The notes beneath the pieces are model-generated. The model was given only the letters and a program-made list of their open reading frames with translations. It was not told the DNA's origin and did not search any database. Below are positions 1 through 8,291 of a DNA stretch of 64,000 nt, one piece after another. Each line of letters opens with the position of its first letter. The first letter of the stretch is position 1. The position numbers and the translations under genes are program-made. Origin of the DNA: Sulfurimonas gotlandica GD1 (lineage in GTDB: Bacteria; Campylobacterota; Campylobacteria; Campylobacterales; Sulfurimonadaceae). Location: the NCBI RefSeq assembly GCF_000242915.1, contig NZ_AFRZ01000001.1, positions 2,294,001 to 2,358,000 on the forward strand. The letters are read 5' to 3'.

Positions 1-522
1 GTTCTAAGTCTAGATGCAGAGGTAGTTAAGTCGTTTAAAGAGAGTGAGATAAAGATACTTCATCAAAGTCACACTAAAAACCTAAATGCACCTCTTAGCT
101 CATCAGTTGGAAGACTCTTTGATGCAATGGCGAGTTTTTCAAACCTCTTGCAGTTTCAAAGTTACGAGGGTGAAGCTGGACTTATCTGTGAGGAAAACTA
201 TAAACAAGATGTAACTCAAACCCTTGAGTACAAAATTGTTGATGGCATCATAGACATAGAGTTTGACTTTTTTGACAAAAATATAGTCTCTAAATTTATA
301 AACACACTAGCACAGATAGTTCTGGATATATCAAAAATAGAAAAGATGGAAGTCATCCTAAGCGGTGGAGTTTTTCAAAATAAAACACTACTTGAACTTG
401 CGGCATCTAAGCTAAAAGATGCAGACATAAAATATTTCTATCAAAGTGAGACTGCAATCAATGACGGCGGTATCGCTTTGGGGCAGGCTTACTTTGAAGT
501 TATGAATCATAAAGAGAGTTGA
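1..522 (+). CDS. hypF: HypF carbamoyltransferase, C-terminal part (partial)
   Basis: The open frame enters from the left edge, so only the last 173 residues are present. HypF transfers the carbamoyl group of carbamoyl phosphate to the C-terminal cysteine of HypE, which starts cyanide-ligand synthesis for the NiFe-hydrogenase active site. The visible part is the Kae1-like YrdC-associated domain, with S-S-V-G-R-L-F-D-A near the start, S-G-G-V-F-Q-N in the middle and N-D-G-G-I-A-L-G-Q-A near the end; these are typical of the HypF C-terminus. It lies upstream of hypBCD on the same strand but is separated by a convergent gene whose 3' end overlaps it by 23 bases. Confidence 0.93.
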   Translation, partial: VLSLDAEVVKSFKESEIKILHQSHTKNLNAPLSSSVGRLFDAMASFSNLLQFQSYEGEAGLICEENYKQDVTQTLEYKIVDGIIDIEFDFFDKNIVSKFINTLAQIVLDISKIEKMEVILSGGVFQNKTLLELAASKLKDADIKYFYQSETAINDGGIALGQAYFEVMNHKES

Positions 523-1159
523 GAATCTCTTTTTGTTCTTTATATGAGTAGTTAAACTTGAACTCTATCTCTTTTAAGTAGTAAAAGAAGTTTTCATCAT
601 TTATTCCATTGTACTTCAATATGGAGTCCTCAAAATAATTCCAAAACTTTGTGATTAGGTTTTCTCTCTTTTGAGTTTTTGATATTTTGTTTAGCATCAT
701 GAACTTTGAAAACTCTTTGAAGTGTGCCTCTTGTGCTCCGCTATCTAAAAACTCACTTTTATATCTTTTTAGATTTGGCATCAGTAGATTATATATCTTG
801 TTTTCATAATGAAAAGTCAGAAAGTTTTGTGCATCGAAGATGTTTTCTTTGACCTTTTTTTTAGAGTGTTCTAAGTAGATGTATTCATCATATTCTAAGA
901 CTGTTTTGTTTTGATACTCTTTTTCTAAATAGTTGGCTAAAAGTGCACGAAAGAGGTCAAATCTCTTTTTAACAGTAATATAATTAATGTCTAGTTTTTT
1001 GGAAGTTTGATTTGCGCTGAAGTTTTGCACAAAGCTATCAATAAGTGCTAAATCTCTTTGAATTTTTTTTGGAGAAAACTTTTTCTTGCACGCTGAACAC
1101 TTTAGTTGTCCGGATTTAAGCTCGTATAATTTTTTATTATTACAATAAATGCAGTTCAT
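500..1159 (-). CDS. IS1595-like zinc-ribbon protein, probably domesticated transposase relative
   Basis: This 219-residue protein starts with a zinc ribbon (C-x-x-C at residues 3-6 and C-x-x-C at 21-24) followed by a helix-turn-helix-like stretch, as in the N-terminus of IS1595/ISXO2-type transposases. The rest is shorter than a full DDE domain, but the C-terminal F-F-Y-Y-L-K-E-x-E-F-K-F-N-Y recalls the end of those transposases. I see no terminal inverted repeats or target duplications. Similar stand-alone proteins are, from memory, scattered through Sulfurimonas and Arcobacter genomes. It overlaps the end of hypF tail to tail. It may be a degenerate transposase or a DNA-binding protein; the function is unknown. 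Confidence 0.6.
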   Translation of the reverse strand: MNCIYCNNKKLYELKSGQLKCSACKKKFSPKKIQRDLALIDSFVQNFSANQTSKKLDINYITVKKRFDLFRALLANYLEKEYQNKTVLEYDEYIYLEHSKKKVKENIFDAQNFLTFHYENKIYNLLMPNLKRYKSEFLDSGAQEAHFKEFSKFMMLNKISKTQKRENLITKFWNYFEDSILKYNGINDENFFYYLKEIEFKFNYSYKEQKEILNSLYDS

Positions 1160-1240
1160 AGATAGATTTTAGCATAGTTTAGTCCCAAAAGTATATAAGA
1201 ATCTCTTTAATTAACATTAGATTAAAATTAAAAAATGTAA

Positions 1241-1260
1241 TATAATGAATACGTATTCAT
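1241..1260 (+). promoter_or_regulatory. Promoter -10 with overlapping 16-bp palindromic operator
   Basis: A perfect -10 hexamer TATAAT lies at 1241-1246. Its last two bases begin a perfect 16-bp inverted repeat, ATGAATACGTATTCAT, at 1245-1260. The shape TGAA-TA-CG-TA-TTCA resembles ArsR/SmtB-family metal-sensor operators. The nickel permease ATG is 18 bases downstream of it, so a repressor bound here would block RNA polymerase. The regulator is not in the window. The palindrome is directly visible; the metal-responsive role is inferred. Confidence 0.6.
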
Positions 1261-1277
1261 AAAAAGGAATTTTGCAC

Positions 1278-1919
1278 ATGGAAAATTTAGGATTACTTCT
1301 TATATTCTGGTATGGAATCTTACATGCATTTGGACCAGATCACCTAACAGCAATAGCAGATTTCTCTATTGGCAAGAGTAAAAAAAAGACTATGACTATT
1401 ACAACTCTTTTTGCTATTGGTCATGGCTTGACACTTTTTATATTTGCAAAGATTTTAGATACTTACAATATCAGTGAGTCGATACTTGGGTATGGAGATA
1501 TTATCTCTGCATCTGTAATATTGGCGATGGGTATTTATCTTCTATATATGGTTTTTAACGATCGTATTCAACTTAAGAAACATATTCACGACGGTAAAGA
1601 ACATATTCATATCTGGTTTGGAAAAAATCATGAACATGATAACCGTGATACAGCTTCGGCATTTACTGTTGGAGCACTTATGGGAATCGGTGGAGTAAGA
1701 GGGATGCTTGTTACTCTTGGTATGGTCGAGGCAAACAGTGTTGATATGACAATGGTACTGGCATTTTCTCTTGGTGTTATGGTTATCTTCGTAGGTTTTG
1801 GTAGTGTGATATTGTATATCAATAAAAATCTATTAAACTCAAAACAAAATTTAAAAAGAGTATTTGCAACGGCTGGTGTAATATCAGTAGTTGTAGGCTC
1901 AAACATGCTTTTAGCATAG
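1278..1919 (+). CDS. NicO/HupE-type nickel (cobalt) permease
   Basis: This is a 213-residue polytopic membrane protein of the RcnA/NicO/UreH family, expected to move Ni2+ across the inner membrane. The first helix carries H-A-F-G-P-D-H, the metal-transport signature, and a second helix has G-H-G-L-T-L. The central loop is rich in histidine (H-I-H-D-G-K-E-H-I-H and following). I chose the ATG at 1278 because AGGA lies 8 bases upstream; a TTG two codons earlier is also open. It sits 23 bases before hypB behind the palindromic promoter, so it probably supplies nickel for hydrogenase maturation. Import rather than export is inferred from this context. Confidence 0.85.
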   Translation: MENLGLLLIFWYGILHAFGPDHLTAIADFSIGKSKKKTMTITTLFAIGHGLTLFIFAKILDTYNISESILGYGDIISASVILAMGIYLLYMVFNDRIQLKKHIHDGKEHIHIWFGKNHEHDNRDTASAFTVGALMGIGGVRGMLVTLGMVEANSVDMTMVLAFSLGVMVIFVGFGSVILYINKNLLNSKQNLKRVFATAGVISVVVGSNMLLA

Positions 1920-1942
1920 AAATAAAATTAAGGAATATAAAT

Positions 1943-2755
1943 ATGTGTAAAGATTGCGGTTGTAGTATAACAGATAGCGAGAGACACTCTCACGGGCATA
2001 GTCATTCTCACGGAGATGAAAAGCATACTCATGAACACTCTCATGGAAATTCTCACGAGCATCAAGATGCGCATCAGCATCTGCATGATAACCCACAGCT
2101 CAATGATCCAAAAACGATTTCGATTATTACAAAGATTTTAGATAAAAACGATCAAGAAGCTCATCACAACAGAGAACACTTTAACTCTCATAATGTACTG
2201 TGTATAAATCTCATGAGTAGCCCAGGAAGTGGAAAAACAGCTCTTCTTGAACACTTAGCTGATGTGGTTGACTTTGAGTTTGGAGTAGTCGAGGGAGATT
2301 TGGAGACTAGCAGAGATGCAGACAGACTAAAAGCTAAAGGCATTCAGGCTCACCAGATTCAAACAGGTTCGGCTTGTCACTTGGATGCATTTATGGTCCA
2401 CAAAGCTCTTCACCATATGGACTTGGAAAATCTTGATGTATGTTTTGTAGAGAACGTTGGAAATCTTGTTTGTCCTGCATCTTATGATGTCGGAAGTCAC
2501 TTAAACATAGTTCTTGTCTCAGTTCCTGAGGGTGAAGATAAGATTGCAAAATATCCTGTAATGTTTCGTCAAGCTGATTTGATTTTATTTACTAAAGTAG
2601 ACCTTCTTCCATATTTTGAATATGACATAGAAAGAGAAAAAGCAGATGCGAGAAAGATCAAACCAAATGTTGACATAATAGAAGTCAGTACAAAAGATGA
2701 AGAGAGTTTGAAAAAAGTCGCACAGTGGATTAAATTTAAAATGGGGATGAGATAA
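1943..2755 (+). CDS. hypB: Hydrogenase nickel incorporation GTPase HypB
   Basis: HypB is the GTPase that, with HypA, delivers nickel to the hydrogenase large subunit. The N-terminus M-C-K-D-C-G-C holds the high-affinity nickel motif (Cys2, Cys5, Cys7). Residues 15-48 contain 14 histidines, a nickel-storage region found in some HypB proteins. The G domain follows, with P-loop S-P-G-S-G-K-T at 93-99, then E-G-D-L and the N/T-K-V-D nucleotide-specificity motif. A Shine-Dalgarno TAAGGA precedes the ATG. The end overlaps the hypC start by one base, indicating co-translation. Confidence 0.97.
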   Translation: MCKDCGCSITDSERHSHGHSHSHGDEKHTHEHSHGNSHEHQDAHQHLHDNPQLNDPKTISIITKILDKNDQEAHHNREHFNSHNVLCINLMSSPGSGKTALLEHLADVVDFEFGVVEGDLETSRDADRLKAKGIQAHQIQTGSACHLDAFMVHKALHHMDLENLDVCFVENVGNLVCPASYDVGSHLNIVLVSVPEGEDKIAKYPVMFRQADLILFTKVDLLPYFEYDIEREKADARKIKPNVDIIEVSTKDEESLKKVAQWIKFKMGMR

Positions 2756-3045
2756 TGTGTTTATCAATACCCTCAAAAGTAGTAAAAATAGATAAAGAGC
2801 TAAACATGGCTACAGTTGATACTATGGGTGTTCAAAGAAATGCTAGTTTAGATTTAATGGCGGAAGATGATATAAAACTAGGTGATTATGTGCTTCTTCA
2901 CATCGGCTTTATTATGAATAAAATTGATGAAGAAGATGCCCTTCTTAGCATTGAGACTTACAAAGAAATTATTGAGTTGATGAATGAAGAAGATAGGCAA
3001 ATGGCAATCTTAGAGGACGACGAATGTCCAAATAGAGGTGCGTAA
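2755..3045 (+). CDS. hypC: Hydrogenase maturation chaperone HypC
   Basis: HypC is a small chaperone that holds the Fe(CN)2CO unit with HypD and passes it to the hydrogenase large-subunit precursor. The start M-C-L-S-I-P carries the essential Cys2 exposed after methionine removal. The body has the family beta-barrel pattern (G-V-Q-R-N-A-S-L-D and G-D-Y-V-L-L-H-I-G-F). At 96 residues it is a little longer than the E. coli protein (about 90), because of an acidic tail. It overlaps hypB by one base and ends one base before the hypD ATG. Confidence 0.97.
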   Translation: MCLSIPSKVVKIDKELNMATVDTMGVQRNASLDLMAEDDIKLGDYVLLHIGFIMNKIDEEDALLSIETYKEIIELMNEEDRQMAILEDDECPNRGA

Positions 3046-3046
3046 A

Positions 3047-4189
3047 ATGGAACTAGAACTTAAAAACCTTTATGATGATTTTAGAGATGCAGACACTATA
3101 AAAGCATTTGCAAGAATCATCAAAGAAGATGCAAAAAAACTAAAGAACCCTATAAACATCATGGAAGTGTGCGGTGGTCATACTCACACTATTATGAAGT
3201 TCGGTATTCCTCAGCTTCTACCTGCCAACATTAAGTTCATTCATGGTCCTGGTTGTCCTGTTTGTATCATGCCAAAAGAGAGAATCGATCACGCTTATGT
3301 ACTTAGTATGCAAGAGAATGTCATCTTGGTAACTCTAGGCGATATGATAAAAGTACCGGGAAGTAATGGAAGTCTTCAAGATGCAAGAAGCAAGGGTGCA
3401 GATGTACGATTTGTGTATTCTCCCTTAGAGTGTCTGAAAATTGCAAAAGAGAACCCAGATGCGAAGGTAATATTTTTTGCCATAGGTTTTGAGACTACAA
3501 CGCCAATGACAGCTGCACTTCTAGATGCAGTTATAAAGCAAGATGTAAAAAACGTTTTCCTTCACATAAATCATGTAACAGTTCCAGAGGTTATGAAAGA
3601 GCTTATAGACTCTAGAGATATTCATGTAGATAGTTACAACAACAAGATAGATGCCTTCCTTGGGCCATCACATGTAAGCGTGATTAGCGGAAGTAAAATC
3701 TACGAAGAGTTCCCAAGAGACTATAACCGCCCAGTAGTTGTTACAGGTTTTGAACCTGTTGATGTTATGCAGGGAATAAGTATGATAGTCAAACAGTTCA
3801 TCGAAGATAGATGCGAGCTTGAAATAGAGTACAAAAGACTTGTAACTTACGATGGAAACAAAAAAGCTCAAGAGCTGACAGAGAAGTTCTTTGAAAAAGG
3901 AGACCTTTTCAAGTGGAGAGGTTTAGGAAACATCCCCGATAGCGGACTAAAACTAAAAGCAGAATTTGCCCAGTATGACGCTGAAGTAATCTACAAAGAG
4001 ATACTTCCACTACAAGAAATAGAAGACCATAAACTCTGCATCTGTGGAGATATTTTAAGAGGAATGGCAAGTCCTCCTGAATGTACAATATTTGGAACTG
4101 CATGTAAACCAACTTCTCCTATTGGAAGCTGTATGGTAAGTAGCGAAGGCGCTTGTGCCGCGTACTATAAGTACGGGAATCTGATATAA
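3047..4189 (+). CDS. hypD: Hydrogenase maturation iron-sulfur protein HypD
   Basis: HypD forms the scaffold with HypC on which the Fe(CN)2CO group is assembled. Visible signatures are V-C-G-G-H-T-H near the N-terminus, H-G-P-G-C-P-V-C, G-F-E-T-T-T-P, and a cysteine-rich C-terminus (C-I-C-G-D-I, P-P-E-C, T-A-C-K-P and G-S-C-M) that ligates the 4Fe-4S cluster. I chose the ATG at 3047 (380 residues), which has AGAGGTG upstream; a GTG three codons earlier is open but overlaps hypC. The gene ends the first hyp segment; hypE follows only after about 5.6 kb of other genes. Confidence 0.97.
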   Translation: MELELKNLYDDFRDADTIKAFARIIKEDAKKLKNPINIMEVCGGHTHTIMKFGIPQLLPANIKFIHGPGCPVCIMPKERIDHAYVLSMQENVILVTLGDMIKVPGSNGSLQDARSKGADVRFVYSPLECLKIAKENPDAKVIFFAIGFETTTPMTAALLDAVIKQDVKNVFLHINHVTVPEVMKELIDSRDIHVDSYNNKIDAFLGPSHVSVISGSKIYEEFPRDYNRPVVVTGFEPVDVMQGISMIVKQFIEDRCELEIEYKRLVTYDGNKKAQELTEKFFEKGDLFKWRGLGNIPDSGLKLKAEFAQYDAEVIYKEILPLQEIEDHKLCICGDILRGMASPPECTIFGTACKPTSPIGSCMVSSEGACAAYYKYGNLI

Positions 4190-4220
4190 TATATCATTAA
4201 AGACTGTAAGGTATGAAGTT

Positions 4221-5189
4221 ATGAGTTATCAACCCCCTTTTACTATTACTTCCAAGATGCTAAATCTGGTTAGTGAGATAACTGAAGCTTTAACTAAAAT
4301 AGAGAGTAATCAAAGCACTTCAATAACTCCATATCTTAGAAAAACAAACCGTATAAAAACATTGGCTGGAACTCTAGAAATAGAGGGGAATTTTTTAGGC
4401 GAAGAAAAAATCACAGCTATTTTAGACGGTAAAAGAGTTTTAGGATCTGTTCGCGAGTTAGCAGAAGTAGATGGGGCTATACAAGCCTATGAAAAGTTTG
4501 AAGAGTATAACCATAACTCTTTAGATGATTTACTTAAAGCACACGAAATCTTGATGAATGGCATCTTAACAACAGCAGGAAGTTTTAGAAGAGTTAATGT
4601 CGGGGTTGGAAGTGAAAGTGGTGTAAGCCATGTAGCACCACCGCATGAGAGAGTTCCAGAGTTGATGATAGACTTGTTTGAGTGGTTAAAAAACTCAGAT
4701 GATCATCCTCTTATAAAAAGTAGTGTATTTCACTATGAGTTTGAGTTTATTCATCCATTTAGTGATGGTAACGGTCGCATCGGAAGACTTTGGCAGAGTG
4801 TGATTTTGTACAACTACAAAAGTATTTTTTCTTCTATCGCCACTGAAAGTATTGTAAGAGACTATCAAGATAGATATTACAAAGCCTTAGAAGATTCTGG
4901 AGAACTTGGAGAAAGTACCCCTTTTATAGAGTTTATGTTGGAAGTTATATTTGAGGCAATTGAAAAAGTCGGTAATAAAGTCGGTAATAAAGTCGGTAAT
5001 GATTTAACTGAGAACCAGATGCAGATTATTCAAAACATGAAAGAGAATTCAAAAATATCAGCTAAAAAATTATCTGATATAGTAGGTATATCAACAAGAA
5101 AAATTGAAGAGAATATATCTAAGTTAAAAGAGATGAAAATTATAGATAGAGTTGGCGGTACTCGTGGGTATTGGGAAGTGTTAGTTTAA
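4221..5189 (+). CDS. Fic-domain protein with C-terminal winged-helix
   Basis: Fic proteins usually transfer AMP from ATP to protein hydroxyl groups. The full active-site motif H-P-F-S-D-G-N-G-R-I-G-R is at about residues 178-189. An inhibitory-helix motif T-L-E-I-E-G-N at 51-57 fits class II Fic proteins, which are auto-inhibited by a glutamate finger. The Fic fold is followed by a linker of three K-V-G-N repeats and a C-terminal region of about 65 residues resembling a winged helix-turn-helix (S-A-K-K-L-S-D-I-V-G-I-S-T-R-K-I). It has its own upstream AAGGT and ends one base before mcrC, so it may be co-transcribed with the restriction genes. Its target is unknown. Confidence 0.9.
   Translation: MSYQPPFTITSKMLNLVSEITEALTKIESNQSTSITPYLRKTNRIKTLAGTLEIEGNFLGEEKITAILDGKRVLGSVRELAEVDGAIQAYEKFEEYNHNSLDDLLKAHEILMNGILTTAGSFRRVNVGVGSESGVSHVAPPHERVPELMIDLFEWLKNSDDHPLIKSSVFHYEFEFIHPFSDGNGRIGRLWQSVILYNYKSIFSSIATESIVRDYQDRYYKALEDSGELGESTPFIEFMLEVIFEAIEKVGNKVGNKVGNDLTENQMQIIQNMKENSKISAKKLSDIVGISTRKIEENISKLKEMKIIDRVGGTRGYWEVLV
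4965..5000 (+). repeat. Three perfect 12-bp tandem repeats inside fic
   Basis: The unit AAAGTCGGTAAT occurs three times head to tail with no mismatch. It is in frame and encodes K-V-G-N repeats in the linker between the Fic fold and the C-terminal winged helix. Copy-number change by slippage would add or remove four residues without breaking the frame. Confidence 0.95.
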
Positions 5190-5190
5190 G

Positions 5191-6330
5191 ATGCAAAATA
5201 TAATATATGAATATACAGAAGTAAATGATAGTACTCTAAAATCTCATATAATAGATACTCCTGCACTACATGACTATTTCAAACTTGATTGGAATATTTT
5301 AAAATCACAACAATATTGTGGAATATTGAACTATGGAAGTACAAATTATTATCTACTGCCAAAAATAAGTAAAAAAGATGAAGAAACAAACCTGAATATT
5401 TTCATCTATATGCTTATGTACGCTTATGATATAAAATTAAAAAATGAAGATATAGCATCTTGTGCAAATGAAAAAAGTAATAATATTTTAGAGGTCTTTA
5501 TACAGCTTTTTGCACAAAAGTTGTTTAAAGAGTTCCAAGCTGGAGTTTACAAAGAGTACATTACAGAACAAGATAATCTGAGAACTTTAAGAGGTAAGTA
5601 CCTTATAAATGAAAATTTAAAATACAATTTTGTAAAAGATAAAATCTATTGTGAATACGACGAGTTTAGTATGAACAACACTCTCAACCAGTTCTTTTTA
5701 TATGCTCTCAAAACTTTGCTTTTATACACAAAAAATAAAAAGCTTTTAAAACAGTGTGAGCTAATACTAGATGAAGTAGAATGCAAACACTTTGATATAA
5801 ATAGTTTAAATATACATTTTAACAGATTAAATAACAGATTTAAAGATAGCTATGAGTTTGCAATTTTACTTTTGAGCAAATCAATTCCACTGTTTGAAAA
5901 AGATAAAAAAAGCTTTGCATTTTTGTTTGACATGAATATACTTTTTGAACGGTTTATTGGTAAAATGATTAAAGAAATAGAACCTAAGACAAAACTACAA
6001 AGTTACGATGTATATGGGGATTTGATTCTAAAGCCTGATATCATAATGAATAATTTAATAATTGACACAAAATATAAAAAGCTAAACTCAAAATCAGATA
6101 TAAAAAGAGATGATAAATTTCAGATGTATGTTTATGGGAAGAATTACAATATAAATAATACGATGCTTTTGTATCCTAAGCATTTAGAAAGTTTTGATTA
6201 TAGTTTGGTTTTAGGTAAAAATGATGATGGAGTTAATATGAAGATAAAGAGTATTGATTTGAATTACGATAGTGCATATACTGACTATCTGGATGAAATT
6301 AGAAATAGATTGGAGAATATAAATGGATAA
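5191..6330 (+). CDS. mcrC: McrC-family restriction endonuclease subunit
   Basis: McrC is the nuclease partner of the McrB GTPase in the type IV modification-dependent restriction system, which cuts DNA carrying modified cytosines. This 379-residue protein has the PD-(D/E)xK core near the C-terminus: P-D-I-I with Asp283, then I-I-D-T-K-Y-K with Asp292 and Lys294. The N-terminal half (including L-R-G-K-Y-L-I) matches the McrC layout. It begins one base after fic and overlaps mcrB by 8 bases. The order mcrC then mcrB is the reverse of E. coli. Base composition is clearly lower in G+C than the hyp genes. Confidence 0.85.
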   Translation: MQNIIYEYTEVNDSTLKSHIIDTPALHDYFKLDWNILKSQQYCGILNYGSTNYYLLPKISKKDEETNLNIFIYMLMYAYDIKLKNEDIASCANEKSNNILEVFIQLFAQKLFKEFQAGVYKEYITEQDNLRTLRGKYLINENLKYNFVKDKIYCEYDEFSMNNTLNQFFLYALKTLLLYTKNKKLLKQCELILDEVECKHFDINSLNIHFNRLNNRFKDSYEFAILLLSKSIPLFEKDKKSFAFLFDMNILFERFIGKMIKEIEPKTKLQSYDVYGDLILKPDIIMNNLIIDTKYKKLNSKSDIKRDDKFQMYVYGKNYNINNTMLLYPKHLESFDYSLVLGKNDDGVNMKIKSIDLNYDSAYTDYLDEIRNRLENING

Positions 6331-8068
6331 TGAAACTAAATTTAAAAAATGGCTAGAAGATAGAGTACAAACACAAGCACCCATTAATAGTTATCCTAAA
6401 GCAATACGAGAATTTATTCCTAATAAACTAAATGAATTAGGAGAGAGTAAATATGGAAATTTATTTTTATGTGATGACATTAATTATTTACAGCTAATAT
6501 TAAAAAGGCTGAGAAGAGGAAAAGATTTATATGAATTTAATGTAGAGACACAAGCTCAATTACCAAGTGCTTCACTAAAAAAGTATATCGAGTTTTTACA
6601 ATATAACAAATTGATTGATACTATTAAAGAATTTGATTTAAATCCACAAGACTTTCCTTTAAATAGTGCATATAGATTTTTTATAATAGAAGGAAATAAT
6701 AATAAATACCCTATTAAAGCTATCTGTAAAAAGATATATAAAGATTTAGATTTAGATGTTGATTTCAGAACGAATGGAGCAATGTCAAAATTGCAACAAA
6801 TTTTTACTTCAAGTAAAGTGTCATTTGTTGATATAAATAATAAAGTTATAGAAAGTCATCTTAAGATTAAGAATATTATACTCTATGGTGCTCCCGGAGT
6901 TGGTAAAACTCATAATTATCAAAATTTGATTTCTATGATAGAAGATGGAAAAAATCAAAGTGAGATATTTAGTACTATTTCACAAAATAATAAAGTTTAT
7001 TTAGATAATGAGACTTTTGAAACAATAAAAAATGAAAAAAGAGTGGAGTTTGTAACTTTTCATCAAAGCTACTCTTATGAAGATTTTATAGAGGGTTTTA
7101 GACCAAATGAAAGTGGAAATATTGAACTTGAAGATGGAATATTTAAAAACTTATCTGACACAGCTAGAAAAAATTTAGAAGAAGCAAAAAAAGACAAGGA
7201 AATAATTAGTCAAGAAAAATTATTTAAAAAGAAAATAGAAGTATTTATTGAAAACCTAGAAGAAGAAATTGAAAAAGATGGGTATTATTCAATAACAGAT
7301 GCAGCATATTTAACAAGTGCAGATATTGATGCATTTAGATATAACATAAGAAGAGAAAACCCTACATATAAATATGATTTGAGAATGAAATTTGAAGATT
7401 TATATAAATTTTATGAAAATAATATAAAATCAAGAAAAGATATAAAATCATTAGAAGGTATTAATCCTTTAGCAAATCAACATGCTAGTTATTTTTTAAA
7501 GGTATATGATAAAATTAAAGATATAAATATAGATGTAGAAAATAATATTGAAAAAATTGAGCAAAAAAACTACTACCTAGTAATAGACGAAATAAACAGA
7601 GGAAACATATCTAAAATCTTTGGAGAACTAATTACACTTATAGAAGAAGATAAAAGAGATATTTACGAAGTAACTCTTCCATACTCAAAAGAGAAGTTTA
7701 AAGTACCTTCAAACCTTTACATCATCGCAACTATGAACTCAACAGATAAATCCATAGCTACGATAGACATAGCACTTAGACGAAGATTTACATTTTTAAA
7801 GATGCAACCAAACCAAGACCTTATAAACTACCCAGATGCGAAAAAACTTTTTAATGAGTTAAACATTTTTATAGAAGAAAAGCTTAGTGAAGATTATAAA
7901 CTAGGGCATAGTTATTTTATGAAAGTTGAGAATAAAGAAGACTTAGAGTTTGTTAAAGAGTATAAAATTAAACCACTTTTAGAAGAGTATTTTTATGCAG
8001 ATGAAGATAATTATAAAAAAGCTATAGAAATTTTAAATAAAAACGAAACAAAGGCAGAAAATGAGTGA
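6323..8068 (+). CDS. mcrB: McrB-family AAA+ GTPase of a type IV restriction system
   Basis: McrB recognises modified DNA through a variable N-terminal domain and drives McrC by GTP hydrolysis. Here about 180 N-terminal residues form the presumed recognition part and look unlike E. coli McrB. The motor follows, with Walker A G-A-P-G-V-G-K-T at 189-196, the McrB hallmark F-V-T-F-H-Q-S-Y-S-Y-E-D-F, Walker B L-V-I-D-E-I-N near 420, M-N-S-T-D-K-S near 470 (compare M-N-T-A-D-R-S, tied to GTP use) and A-L-R-R-R-F. Sampled lines here hold 15-23 percent G+C, against about 40 percent in hypD, suggesting acquisition. What modification is recognised cannot be told. Confidence 0.87.
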   Translation: MDNETKFKKWLEDRVQTQAPINSYPKAIREFIPNKLNELGESKYGNLFLCDDINYLQLILKRLRRGKDLYEFNVETQAQLPSASLKKYIEFLQYNKLIDTIKEFDLNPQDFPLNSAYRFFIIEGNNNKYPIKAICKKIYKDLDLDVDFRTNGAMSKLQQIFTSSKVSFVDINNKVIESHLKIKNIILYGAPGVGKTHNYQNLISMIEDGKNQSEIFSTISQNNKVYLDNETFETIKNEKRVEFVTFHQSYSYEDFIEGFRPNESGNIELEDGIFKNLSDTARKNLEEAKKDKEIISQEKLFKKKIEVFIENLEEEIEKDGYYSITDAAYLTSADIDAFRYNIRRENPTYKYDLRMKFEDLYKFYENNIKSRKDIKSLEGINPLANQHASYFLKVYDKIKDINIDVENNIEKIEQKNYYLVIDEINRGNISKIFGELITLIEEDKRDIYEVTLPYSKEKFKVPSNLYIIATMNSTDKSIATIDIALRRRFTFLKMQPNQDLINYPDAKKLFNELNIFIEEKLSEDYKLGHSYFMKVENKEDLEFVKEYKIKPLLEEYFYADEDNYKKAIEILNKNETKAENE

Positions 8069-8291
8069 AGAAGAAAAAAATAAAAACAATCCACTGCACG
8101 GTATTAAGTTACAAGATATTTTAGAGGCTCTTGTTAAACATTATGGTTGGAAGAAATTAGGACAGCGTATAGACATTAGATGCTTCCTGTTTGACCCAAC
8201 AGTTAATTCAAGTTTGAAGTTCCTTAGAAAGACTCCTTGGGCTAGAACAAAGGTTGAAGAGTTGTACCTTGAAATGGTAAGTAAAAAATGA
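8061..8291 (+). CDS. VF530-family (DUF2132) small DNA-binding-like protein
   Basis: This 76-residue protein matches the VF530/DUF2132 family across nearly its whole length, with N-P-L-H-G-I, H-Y-G-W-K-K-L-G, I-R-C-F, D-P-T-V-N-S-S-L-K-F-L-R-K-T-P-W-A-R and V-E-E-L-Y. A structure in this family suggested a nucleic-acid-binding fold, but no function is established. It overlaps mcrB by 8 bases and sixA by 4 bases. Its base composition is closer to sixA than to mcrB, so it may belong to the resident genes rather than the restriction cassette. Confidence 0.85.
   Translation: MSEEEKNKNNPLHGIKLQDILEALVKHYGWKKLGQRIDIRCFLFDPTVNSSLKFLRKTPWARTKVEELYLEMVSKK

Noticed and set aside
1245-1260. Palindrome as a NikR operator
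   Set aside because: The half-sites are directly abutting (16 bp total), whereas known NikR boxes have half-sites separated by about 15-16 bases.
4965-5000. Tandem repeat considered as a CRISPR or minisatellite element
   Set aside because: Units are 12 bp with no spacers and are in frame within fic, so this is a coding repeat only.
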